The notes under the pieces are model-generated. The model ran no database searches, was not told where the DNA came from, and worked only from the letters and a program-made list of their open reading frames with translations. Below, piece after piece: positions 48,775-59,338 of a stretch of DNA of 64,000 nucleotides (positions within the stretch are counted from its first letter, which is position 1; every line of letters starts with the position of its first letter). The position numbers and the translations under genes were made by a program. This DNA is from Dioscorea cayenensis subsp. rotundata (Eukaryota; Streptophyta; Magnoliopsida; Dioscoreales; Dioscoreaceae): the NCBI RefSeq assembly GCF_009730915.1, contig NC_052477.1, positions 1,939,699-2,003,698 of the forward strand, given 5' to 3'.

Positions 48775-48880
48775 GATATAAACTTCATTCTAATCCCAAA
48801 CAACTAGTGTGGTATTCAGATAAAAAAGTTACCGATTAAATAAATATTAATAATTTATGTAATTGGTCTACAAGTAAGAT

Positions 48881-51374
48881 TGATGAGGGACGTATTGAGG
48901 AGCAAGCCTGTGTCTTTCTGGACAAAAGAGATATGGCCTAATAAGGGTATTCTGGTAATTTTCAAGCGGTGGAGTTTTGAATTTTAAGGGTCTCACTTGA
49001 AGGAAAACAGGTCAACTAACACAATTTGGCCAAATTCCATCGTTTAGGCCTCAAAAACCCTAATTTTGTCGTTTTTAGTAATAATTGATTTCTTTATATT
49101 TTAGGATAGAAATATCTGATTAGTGAGCCGTTTGTGGCAATAGTCTTTATTTTAATAGATCTTTTATTTCTTGTTGATATTTAAGAATTTACTATTTTTG
49201 GTAAATTTTGAATTATCTCCTTTCTTAGTGTTATTTTTGCCTATTTAATGTAAGCCTATGTGCAAGAGGAAATCAGTTTTGTTATCACTATTTTCTTGAG
49301 TAATAAGATTTTACTCTTCCCAATTCCTGGCTATCTTTGATCAAGAGAGTTTGGACAACTTGTTACCGGGCATTCGTGCGCGAATCAACGGTCTCGAGTA
49401 TACCGCTGCATCAGTTTGATACTAGAGCCGAATTGATTATGCCACCACGAGGACGAGGTGCGGGTCACCCTACGCGGAGGAGATCTACGATCGTGAGGAC
49501 GATGCTAGATTTGAGCAGCGAGTTGGCCGCCTCTTAGACCGTCGGATGGAGCGGATAATGAAGAAGCTGACTGAACGGATTACCTAAATGGTGGGTAGCA
49601 TCAATCAGGGGCGTGTTTCTGAGAGTGGAAGCGAAGGCACCATTGAGGAAGACAATGGCTACTTTGCTGACGTTGCCATGGCAGGGCGACGAGGAGGGCA
49701 AGATCGTGGGGGTGACAATCGACACTACCGCGATGAAGATAGGCGTTGGGAATCTGGCATACGGGTCGATATTCCAGAATTCCATGGTGGACTACAAGCG
49801 GAGGAGTTCCTTGACTGGCTGACCACTGTCGAGTTGATCTTGGAGTTCAAAGGGGTCCCGGATAATAGAAGAGTGGCGCTAGTGGCGACGCGGCTGCGTG
49901 GGGGCGCAACCGCATGGTGGCAACAACTGAAGCTCAACCGTAGCAGGTTGGGAAAGGACAAGATCAACTCCTGGGAGAAGATGAAGAAGCACATGCGCTC
50001 CAATTTCTTACCCCACAATTACAAGCGCGTGATTTCAGTAGATTGCATAATCTACAACAAGGAGCTTGCACCGTGGTGGAGTACACCACGGAGTTCTATC
50101 AGTTGCTGTCTCGGAACGAAGTTCAAGAATCAACTGATCAATTGGTGGTGAGGTACATTGGTGGCTTGTGGACCCAAATCCAGGAGACCGTCAACTTGTT
50201 CGACCTAATCTCCATCTCGGCAGCCCATCAGCAAGCTTTGATTATTGAGCGGCAACAGCGGCGTTCAGTCCCATTGAGTTCTAGTGGAACACATGGAGGA
50301 GGTCGTCCGACTCCTTTTCCTACGGGTGGGCCGGCCCGAGGGGGAATTACTGCGGAGCATTCCACAGGACCTACCATGACTAGGGGAACCAATAGCAACA
50401 TTCATTGTCTCAGTTGTGGAGAAAAGGGGCATCGTCAAGCGGATTGCAGGAAGACAGGAAAGAGAGTTATGCTTGCCGAGGAAGAAGAGGAGACGGGAGA
50501 CATTCTTCCGCCTGTATTTGATGAAGATGTCCTTGATGAGGAGATCGTTGAAGGTGACATTGGTACGGCTTTGGTCGTACGAAGATCCTGTTTAACACCC
50601 AAGGCTACTGAAGATGATTGGCGGCGATCTAACATCTTACTGTCCACCTATACTCTCCTTGGGAAAGTATGGTAGTTTGTGATTGATGCAGGTAGTTATG
50701 TAACTGAAGAGACAATCCCAAAGATTGTGAAGCCAATTGTAGTTGAATTCAAAGACGTATGTCCTGAAGAACTACCTGATAAGCTACCACCATTAAGTGA
50801 TGTTCAACATCAAATTGGTGTGGGCCTTTCAAATCAAGGGCAAATTCGAGGGCGAATTCTATTCAACCTAGGGAGAATGATGAGGGGCGTATTGAGGAGC
50901 AAGCTGGTGTCTTTCTGGACAAAAGAGATATGGCCTAATAAGGGTATTCTGGTAATTTTTCAAGTGGTGGAGTTTTGATTTTTAAGGGTCTCACTTGAAG
51001 GAAAACGGGTCAACGAACCCTAATTTTGCTGTTTTTAGTAATAATTGATTTCATTATATCTTAGGATAGAAATCTCTGATTAGTGAGCTGTTTGTGGCAA
51101 TAGTCTTTATTTTAATAGATCTTTTATTTCTTGCTGATATTTTAGAATTTACTATTTTTAGTAAATTTTCGAATTATCTCCTTTTTTAGTGCTATTTTCG
51201 CCTATTTAATGTAAGGCTATGGGCAAGAGGAAATTAGTTTTGTTATCACTATTTTCTTGATTAATAAGATTTTACTCTTCCTAATTCCTGGCTATCTTTG
51301 ATCAACAGAGTTTGGACAACTTGTTACCGGGTATTCGTGCGCGAATCAATGGTCTGAAGTATACCGCTGCATCA
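48881..51374 (+). mobile_element. complete non-autonomous gag-only LTR retrotransposon (TR-GAG-like)
   Basis: The 5' LTR is 48881-49413 (533 bp) and the 3' LTR 50878-51374 (497 bp; it lacks about 36 bp found in the 5' copy). Both start TGATGAGGG and end GCATCA. The whole is flanked by a perfect 5-bp duplication AAGAT (48876-48880 and 51375-51379). After the 5' LTR, TTTGATACTAGAGCC resembles a diverged tRNA-iMet primer site, and CCTAGGGAGAA before the 3' LTR is the polypurine tract. The interior (1.46 kb) holds gag plus only the start of protease and of reverse transcriptase, so the element must have moved with enzymes from a relative. Gypsy lineage is inferred from the gag and the RT stub. 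Confidence 0.92.
49439..50974 (+). pseudogene. Gypsy gag with CCHC zinc knuckle and pol stub
   Basis: Gag would begin at ATG 49439 (MPPRGRGAG) but shifts frame within 100 bases and meets a TAA just before 49588. From there the capsid-like region is open (VDIPEFHGGLQAEEFLDWL, ATAWWQQLK, FLPHNYKR) until another -1 shift near 50035-50045. The next frame continues (VVEYTTEFYQLLSRNEV) to the zinc knuckle CLSCGEKGHRQADC (50406-50447). A protease start (FVIDAGS) follows after a TAG, and then sequence jumps to the beginning of RT (FKDVCPEELPDKLPPLSDVQ) before ending in the 3' LTR. This is an internal deletion of most of pol. It is not functional as it stands. Confidence 0.85.
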
Positions 51375-51786
51375 AAGATAATTTTTAAAAATTTATATTT
51401 ATATTGAACTTTTAATTAAGTGACTAGTTTATGCCCTGTCACCTAGAAGAATGGATTACATACAGATTTTTTTCACCACATGGAAACAAAGCAGGATTCC
51501 TTGCACTTTTTCCATTGGACTAGGATAAACCTAAGCAATTCCGCGCCACACTACACACAGATCTTTTAAGTGACAAGTCGGTGCTAATGTCATACACCGA
51601 GAAGAATTGAAACACATTGAAAGGTTTGGATTACATGCAAACAAATCTGAGTTTCCTGTATTTTTCCTTTGGACCAGGATAAGCCTAAACTAATTTCGCG
51701 TGCTTCACGCAACCAACCCCATATAAAATGGGTTTAGCTCTAGTCTAATATTATCTCCTCTCTATTATTTTTCAATATATATTTAA

Positions 51787-52093
51787 GGTATAATACCCGA
51801 ATTGGTCCCTCTACTTTTCTCTCTCTTCCCTTTTGGTCCCTCTACTCAGAAATGCTCCCAAGTAGTCCCTCTACTCTTGAAAATGGTTCTACTTAGTCCC
51901 TTCTACTCTAAAATAGGCCACTTATTGGTTGTATTTTTCAAGAGTAGAGGGACTAGATGGGAAGAGATTAAGGGTAGAGGGACTAAATTGGGTCATTTTA
52001 AAGAGTAAAGGGATTAGTGGGGCGCATTTCTGAGTAGAGGGAACAAAAGGGAAGAGAGAAAAAAAGTAGAGGGACCAATTCGGGTATTATACC
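51787..52093. mobile_element. Mutator-like foldback MITE, 307 bp, 9-bp TSD
   Basis: Perfect terminal inverted repeats begin GGTATAATACCCGAATTGG (29 bp identical on both ends). Pairing then continues almost to the centre (GTCCCTCTACT units), so the whole element can form one long hairpin. It is flanked by identical 9-bp repeats TATATTTAA (51778-51786 and 52094-52102), and copy B near 59025 shows the unoccupied site (ACATATTTAAATG). Confidence 0.93.
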
Positions 52094-52660
52094 TATATTT
52101 AAATGTTTGATAAGCATCATATATATTTCTAGTGAAATTTAAATTTGATGGATATCCTCTTTTCATACAGTTATTTAATCATGATGTAACTCTCTTTCAA
52201 TGAAAATTAATATATGTTAAAAAAAATCTCTTTAATTTTTTTAAATTAGAGAATTAATTTTTAAATATGTTTTAACTAAGTTTTTTTACCCTTTGAAAAA
52301 TAAATCACATATATATAAGATGATAGATATTTTGCATTTAAAAAAATATAAAAAAGAATTGTTGCATAAAATTAAAAAAATAATAAAGTTTTTTTTTAAA
52401 TGCAAAAATTGATCCAATTTATATAGAAGATAACAAATTTTATTATATAAAATTTATGCATCTAAATTTAAAAATATATAATAAAATTATAAAAAAATAA
52501 TTTTTTTTAAAAAAAATATTTAATGTTTAAATTGAATCCTTGTAAATAAAATAAAATATTAATTAAATTTAAATCATGACGGACAAGAGGAGTCTATTAT
52601 TAAAAATTCAATGTCAGTCCCTCCAAACGAAAGGGGTCTATAACTAAGATGTCTCTATAC

Positions 52661-53513
52661 GGGTGCACTTTGGTTCATCCTGACACTAAGATGGTTTATT
52701 ATTTTGTGTAATATGACATCTTTTAGGAAATATTTGATTTTTTAAATAACAGATAACTAAGGGATATATATTATTTATTTAGCTTAAATTATTTTAATAC
52801 ATTATTAATGAATAACAAATTTATTTATTATTTAACTTAATCTTTTGAGTTAAATTTAATTAATTTAAAATATTAAGAGAGATGGAGATGGATGATAGAA
52901 GGAGAGAAAGAAAGGGATGAGATGATGGGATGAGCAGCGTCCCACCAATTTAGAGGGACGCTACTCATCCCATTTTCAGGGATGGGGGTCATCCCCATCC
53001 AGCCCCATCTGGAAACCAAACACTCGGATGGGGCTGTAGCTTGGATATCTCTTACCTATCCTGAGATATCCAAGATACCAAATACTACCTAAGATGTCTT
53101 ATTACTGTGTAATAAGACATCTTAGTGTCAAGATGTCTTATTACATATGTCATATTACACAATGTAATAAGACAACTTATTACTTTGTCAAAGTGCACCC
53201 TGACATTTTGTGTAATAAGATATCTGATTACTTTGTGTAATAAGACACATCTTAGTGACTTATTACAGAGGCATATTGTGTAATAAGACACATCTTAGTG
53301 TCTTATTACAGATGTCTTATTACACAATGTAATAAAACATATTGTGTAATAAGACATCAGATGTCTTATTACACAAAGTAAAAAGATGTCTTATTATACA
53401 AAGTAAAAAGATGTCTTATTATTACATTGTGTAATAAGACATCTTGACGCCAAGATGTCTTATTAAACAAAGTAACAAGACATCTTAGTGTCAGGATGCT
53501 CCAAAGTGCACCC
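52661..53513. mobile_element. composite palindromic element with nested insertion
   Basis: The outer ends GGGTGCACTTTGG and CCAAAGTGCACCC are inverted repeats (extending to CATCCTGACACTAAGATG on the left and its complement on the right). Between 53085 and 53510 the motif AAGATGTCTTATTAC and its complement recur about ten times in alternating orientation, with TTACACAATGTAATAAG-type cores. A second element appears nested at about 52731-53091 (ends AGGAAATATTTG and CAAATACTACCT). There is no coding capacity. Copy B lacks all of this. Confidence 0.75.
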
Positions 53514-53589
53514 TTATATCTAATCCCCATATACCATATTGGAAACCGAGACCAGGAAAGAGATATAGCTGATCAAGAGAGGAGTGATT

Positions 53590-54116
53590 ATGGGTTCCCC
53601 AGGCCATCTTGTTAACGCTAATTATGTGAATGCTTTGCCTAATTATAACCGTGATTCTCTGTTTGACACTGCAGCGAAGCTTTACGGCATCAAGCCTGAA
53701 AACGTCTGCTGCGTAATCCAGCTGAAAAGCGAGATCTTCGCAGATACCGAACTCTCGGAGTGGCTACGAGACCAGTTGAACGCCACCATGAACACACGTG
53801 ATGCAATGGATGTTCTCAAATTTAATCTGCATCAAGCCCGGCCCTTGGTTCTCATCTTAAGAGATGGAGATGAAGCTGAAGCTGACCGCGAGGAGACGCT
53901 GGAGAAGCTCAATAACTTGAAGACCATGAGGTATAAAAAGAAGGCCTTAATTTCTTTGATTAATTAATACAGCCATTCATGAGGCATTTTTATATATAAT
54001 TCTTCTCGGTAAATTTCTTTTCCTCCAAGAAAGAAAGGGCTTCCCATTCATTTGTTTGGTTGTGTACATACTGGGCAGGGAGTTGGGGCCCATTGACAAT
54101 GTCAACCTTAACCTTC

Positions 54117-54155
<39 letters not shown>

Positions 54156-56840
54156 CTAATAGGTTCTCTTTCATGTGCATGGTTATTTTGAGATTCTTAT
54201 ACAGATGCTCTCAAAGTTTACTTATTTATTATTTAAAACTATTTTAATATTTTAATATTTTTTTATATATTTTTATGTTTAAAATAAAAATTAAAAACTA
54301 AATATACCACGGGTCATGCTAATTCAAACTCTAGGATTGGTGGGCCATTTTGGCCTTAAAAAATTAGAAGACGGGTTGTGTTGTGCCAGCAGGGGCACAC
54401 TTTAGTGGCTAGCTCACTTTGGGCTAGCGCCGTGCTAAACAGTTTGACACCTCTAGAGATGTATATAGGAAAAAAAACTATTGAAATAATTTATTTGGTG
54501 AAATCTTCTATTTATATTTTTGAATTTTATTAAATGGTTTGCACTTCCGTTTGAATTGCGAAATAAGAATGGGAGGTGGGGGAATGAGAAGAAGGAAAGA
54601 GTGTGAATGAGAATAGGGGAAAGGGGAGGATAATGATAAAGTTGTTTAGTTAGAAAATTGAGAGTTGGAAATGGAGAGAGAGAAATACGAGTATAATTAC
54701 ACCTATGCCTTTTATATAAATAAGATGATATTTTTACAAAAACAATAAACTTTATATTTAATAGTAAATAATTATTATAATTATCATTAAATATTTCTAA
54801 TATATTTAACTATTTTAATTTATTGTTATTAAATATTTCATCTAATTAATATAACTTAAAATAAATTTGTTATTTTAAATAATATATTTACTTATTTATT
54901 TAAATTAATTAAAATGAAATATTATAACTAATTGATATAAAGTAACACATGTTTTTATATTAAATAATAAATAAATAACATGTTTTATTGTTATTTATTT
55001 TTTTAATATGTTATTTATTTCTTTTAATTGTAATTAACTATTTTAACTAATTAATATAATTTAACAATTATTTATTTATTAAATAAATAAATAAAAGATA
55101 TAATTTATCATTATAAAAGAAGGGTGTAAAAGTTATTTTATTATTAAAGAGTCCAAATCTCTCTAATTTTGGGAGGATTAAAAATGCCCCACATGCATGC
55201 ATCTCATTCTCATGCCAACCCACTATTTATTTTTTTTGTTGTTAAACATGAGTTTAAGTATCATAGGTGCATGCTATTCTCACTCCCAAATATGAATTCT
55301 TGAGCCAAACGTCCCTAGAGAGAATGGAGTTGAAGCATTAGACACACACAAAGCGCACACACACTCACTGACACACAAAAACGTTTTGATATGTGAGAAA
55401 TTCCAGCCTATTAGTTTAAAAAGTAGTCTGTTTTTATATTATTCTTATGAGTAATCTTATCAACTTAAGTGTAATTTTGTGTTTATTATATTTGTGTATC
55501 TTGTGTTTTTTTGGGACGACTAAGACTTGGGGCTTGTGACCAAAAGTTTTTATTGAATTAACAGTGAGAGTTAGGCTCTTTTATCTGCAGGTCCATTTTG
55601 GAGGGATTTAAGTTGGTGTGCGTCGAGCATGAGAAGCTGACGACGGTGTTAGATGGCCTTAGCCGGAGGAAACATAATCTAGATCACAATCTCGGCAGGA
55701 TCAAAGCCTGGAGGAAGGCATGGAACATAGCTCAGGGGATAGTCAAGTTCGGAGTCACTGTGCTTTCTGTGCTGATCCCGGTGGCAGGGTTGCGGCCAGC
55801 TGCCACCGCCGCTAACAACGGAGCTGGTGGGGTGATAGCGCTTCTCCAGCCCTTGGTTGACTCCCATCTGGCTGGTCAACAGAGCTCATGTGAGGATGAG
55901 ATAGACCTCATTGAAAAGATCTTGAACGAAGCTTGCTTCATATTTCATAGGGTCAAGAGCGCCCAAGGTCTTGTGGAGGAGTTGCAGGATGAGATGGGGC
56001 CGTTGGCTCAGTATGCCGAGTCCCTCGCTGGGAAGGATGAGGATGTGGGCATGGTCATGGATCAGATCAAAGGCAAGGCCGGGAAACTGGTGGATATAAT
56101 CCAGAATTTGGAGGAGGAGGTGGATTGCAGCTGCGTGGATCTCCGCAAAGCTGCGTTGACTCTACTTCAGACCGTCACTGACCAGGTATCTATCAATTGA
56201 AGTTAGACAAATGATCTAATTAATTTCTTTAAAAAATATTATTAACCCAAATAAATCACAATTGTCATATTATATTTATTCATCAGTTTATTGGTAGTCT
56301 ATACACGAATTATGATGTAGGAAGAGGCAGGGTTGGAAATTTTTAAATTTATAGAGTTTGATGTTAGTTTAAAGGATGTCCTAATTTTTAAATTTATAGA
56401 GTTTGATGTGAGTATAAGGATTTTCTAATTTTTAAATTTATAGAGTTTGATGTTAGTTTAAGGATTTTCTAATTAATGAAGTATTAAAGTTTAGCAACAT
56501 TAGGATTTAAAGAAGAAGAAGAAAGAATTTAGCAACTATCTCAAATAAAAATAGTATAAAAAACTTCTTGAAATGGTAGGAGTTCTTGGGATACTGTGAA
56601 ATGTTAAATTAAGGAGTTATATGAATGTATGAATAATTTTTACAATTGTTTATGCATATGTAATATTTTAGAGATAATTGTGTGCATAAGTTATAGTATG
56701 GCTAATGTTTTTTTGTTTTAATATGGAATACTAAATTGTATACTAAAAAAATTGTTTTTCTTGTGATTGATGAATTCTTTTGTATTTTTTACAAGGTTGG
56801 AAATTCTGATCAGCAGGTGTCCATTGAGATCCGCACTTAG
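53590..56840 (+). CDS. unrecognised three-exon gene, 326 residues
   Basis: I assembled this from splice signals. Exon 1 is 53590-53930 (donor AG/GTATAA), exon 2 55591-56185 (acceptor ATCTGCAG, donor CAG/GTATCT), and exon 3 56796-56840 (acceptor TTTACAAG), ending VSIEIRT. Phases match at both junctions (Arg split, then phase 0). The N-terminal third has LFDTAAKLYGIKPENV and PLVLILRDGDEAEADREETL. Residues about 115-160 are charged and helical. Residues about 164-181 (IVKFGVTVLSVLIPVAGL) are a hydrophobic segment, possibly membrane-inserted. The C-terminal part is helical with heptad-like leucines (LVEELQDEM, LVDIIQNLEEEVD). Layout loosely recalls plant UPF0496 proteins but I cannot assign it. 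Intron 2 contains a 45-bp triple repeat. A broken paralogue lies 8 kb downstream. Confidence 0.72.
54121..54151 (+). repeat. (CT)n microsatellite in intron 1
   Basis: A perfect CT dinucleotide run of about 31 bases in the first intron of the three-exon gene. Copy B of the duplication lacks it because its deletion begins here. Confidence 0.95.
56340..56472 (+). repeat. three tandem 45-bp repeats in intron 2
   Basis: Units begin at 56340, 56385 and 56429, each TTTTTAAATTTATAGAGTTT followed by GATGTTAG or GATGTGAG and a GGATTTTCTAA-type end. They lie within the second intron of the orphan gene. Confidence 0.85.
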
Positions 56841-57315
56841 TAAATGTGCCCATTGAGATCTTCACTTAGTAATTAAAGGTTATTCTTATTTTGTATTTTA
56901 TATGCCAATAAAACCATCAGCATGTAATGGTTATTTTGCTTATGTACTTTTGAATTATTTCCCTATTGTGCTTCTGTACTTTTGAACTCATTATTTAAGA
57001 TTGTGAGTGAATTTAGAAATTGCAATATTATTATTGTTGTTGCTATTTGTCTTCCTTCAAAGTCTAATGTTCTGTGTATGTCACAACAAATGTGACTTAT
57101 AGTACATGAGCTTATATTTGGTTTAACAGTTCTATATTTAGCTCAGGTTATAATAAGATGAACATATATGAAAACTGGTGCGTGGACCATGAAAGCATGG
57201 AAGGCCTCTAATCTAAACATCACATGTGTTTTTTTTTATCATATATATATATATATATATAAAACATTTTATTTTCCTTTAATTCCTTGATAATCATACA
57301 TCTATCTATTATTAG
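56841..57315. other. 3' flank of the orphan gene
   Basis: AT-rich DNA. The sequence CCATTGAGATC recurs just after the stop codon (56820 and 56850), a short direct repeat at the gene end. An (AT)n run lies at 57240-57260. No other feature seen. Confidence 0.5.
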
Positions 57316-57795
57316 AGGTGCAAATGGCAGGCAGAAAGTTGATTTGCTAATTTGATAACCTCTCTGTAGTATCTGACATTGCGAAGCAGACTTTGAAAGT
57401 TTTTCTGAGATAGTTTGAGATCTCTAAAACAAATGCTGGAATATAATTTATTAACCCTAAGTATCATCATTGAGAAAATTTCATTCATGCGATATTACTT
57501 CTATCAATTACATAATTATATTTATATTGAAACCATAGAATATTCTCCATAGATTCATGATCAACATGAAAGAGGATAAGTTTTGAAAAGTTGGCAGAAT
57601 TGTAATCCACCTGGGGAAAAGAAGAATATGTTTTAGAATTCCTATTGTTTGAGTGTGCTTTCAGAGAAAATGTGGCCTCAAATTGATGTGCTTAACAGTT
57701 GCTGATACTCCACTTTATGCGTAGAAATATTTCTGTCGAACCTGCGGTTGTATAAAATTTTGCAGTACTCGCAACCATCCCAACAGTTGATGTAA
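57316..57795 (+). repeat. distal copy of a BTB-gene intron segment
   Basis: Homologous to 33780-34175 in intron 8 of the BTB gene, same orientation. This copy includes about 90 bases around 57645-57730 that the intron copy lacks, so the intron copy may carry a deletion. There are no exon sequences alongside it, so it is either a shared dispersed repeat or an intron fragment that was copied here. Confidence 0.85.
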
Positions 57796-58185
57796 CTTTT
57801 TCTCTTGTTTGAATATATACTTTGCAAGCAAATCTCCTTTAAATGCGCCTTCAACATTCACACTCATCTATCTATCTTCTTAAAATTTAGCAAAATGCTT
57901 ATCTAAAAGTACTTGTTTGATACTAATGAATGCACTGAAATGAATTTTTATGTGTTCTAATCTATAGAGTTCTAATTAAAGTTTTGTACTCTTGCTTCAT
58001 TGCATGTCTCAACTTCTCCTGAAAGTACTTTTCTTGGCCATGATTTATCATTATGATTCTCAGTTTCATGGATGTTAGTATCTAATCAAAGTTAAGAGAA
58101 TTAGGTTGAATCTGCGGATTGCTGGTTAAGAGAATTAGTTGAGAGAAAGCAATTACCTACAAAAACATAAAAAAATATATATATA

Positions 58186-58418
58186 TTTTTTTTTGAGAAG
58201 AGGAGCGGGGCGAACCCACTAGAGACCCAGGGACGTGCACAAGCCTCGGTGGAACAAGTGGGGACGAGACCGCGCTCACGTGGGCGCTGGAACCACTCGT
58301 ACTGCAACCACTATTCACAACTCCCGGAAATGTGCCTCGGTGAGAATCGAGACTCTCACCACTCGGTGAGAGCTACATCGGCGACAGGTGTCTTGCAATA
58401 GACCACGCGGTCGTTGGC
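58186..58418 (-). mobile_element. tRNA-derived SINE, about 233 bp
   Basis: On the minus strand the element starts GCCAACGACCGCGTGGTCTA, has A-box-like GCGTGGTCTATTGCAAGAC and B-box-like GAGTCTCGATTCTCACC about 45 bases apart, a GC-rich body, and ends CTTCTCAAAAAAAAA. AT-repeat flanks of similar sequence (AAAATATATATATAT) on both sides could be the target duplication. The high GC relative to the surroundings and the oligo-A end fit a SINE. Confidence 0.75.
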
Positions 58419-58665
58419 AAAATATATATATATATATATATATTAAGTGATATGATCAAACTATCATTAAATTCAAGGAAAAATACTAGTTATACACTTA
58501 CTAATTATATGTGATAAATCTTCAAGAACTAAATCCACACCAATGCTTACGTCATTTGTATTCAACAATTCTAACAAAAGATCAAGTGAAATACATAAAT
58601 AAATAAATAATTTAATCTGTATAGAAAATAATCTAAATAAATTAAAAAGATCTAACCCGTATCAT

Positions 58666-58860
58666 TTTCAACGAGTAAGGATATGGGTAAGGGTACGGGT
58701 AGGGTAGGGGCATATCCTTACCCGACCCGTAGCCGCTCAAAAAGTAACGGGTAATACATGTACTCATACCAGGTCAAAGAGGGTATTACCTCTTTGACGA
58801 GGTACGGGTACGGGTATACTCATCGGGTAGGATACAAAATGCTATCTCTACTCGTTGAAA
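58666..58860. mobile_element. small TIR element with CGGGTA-rich body
   Basis: Ends TTTCAACGAGTA and TACTCGTTGAAA are perfect 12-bp inverted repeats. The body contains multiple TACGGGTA/TACCCGA motifs on both strands that can pair across the element (for example GGTACGGGTACGGGTA with TACCCGACCCGTA). No coding. The target duplication is unclear. Confidence 0.65.
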
Positions 58861-59338
58861 GAGTTGGATCACATGCAAACAAATATGAGTTTCTTGCACT
58901 TTTTTCCTTTGGAACAAAATAAACCTAGACTAATTTCACCTGTGCACCATGCTTTACGCAACCAGCCCCATATAAAATGGGTTCAACATCAGTCTAATAC
59001 ATCTCATTTCCATTACTTTTCAATACATATTTAAATGTTTGATAAATATCATATATGTTTAAAAACAAAAGTTCTCAATTTTTTTTTTTAAGTTAGAGAA
59101 TTAATTTTAAAATATGTTTAACTAGCTTTTTTATCCTTTGATTATTTACAAAAGATAAATCATATTTATATATATAAAAGATGATAGATATTTTTTATTT
59201 AAAAAAAATAGAAAAAAGAATTGTGGCAATTATTGCATAAAATAAAAAAAAAAAATTTTTTTGTAAATGCAAAAATTGATCCAATTAATATAAAAAATAA
59301 TAAAATTTAGTATATAAAATTTAGTGGAAATTGCTAAA

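Larger units (their letters stand above)
51626..55461. repeat. segmental duplication, copy A
   Basis: This block is homologous, in direct orientation, to 58863-62285. Matching landmarks are ACATGCAAACAAAT, AACCCCATATAAAATGGG-type sequence, ATATTGGAAACC, the first exon of the orphan gene and its 3' flank, then TGAGTAATCTTATC. Copy A additionally carries a MITE (51787-52093), a palindromic composite element (52661-53513) and intron DNA (about 54106-55380) that are missing from copy B. Confidence 0.85.

Noticed and set aside
58666..58860. Interstitial telomere repeats (GGGTA-rich)
   Set aside because: The words do not follow the plant TTTAGGG unit and are explained by inverted arms of a small TIR element.
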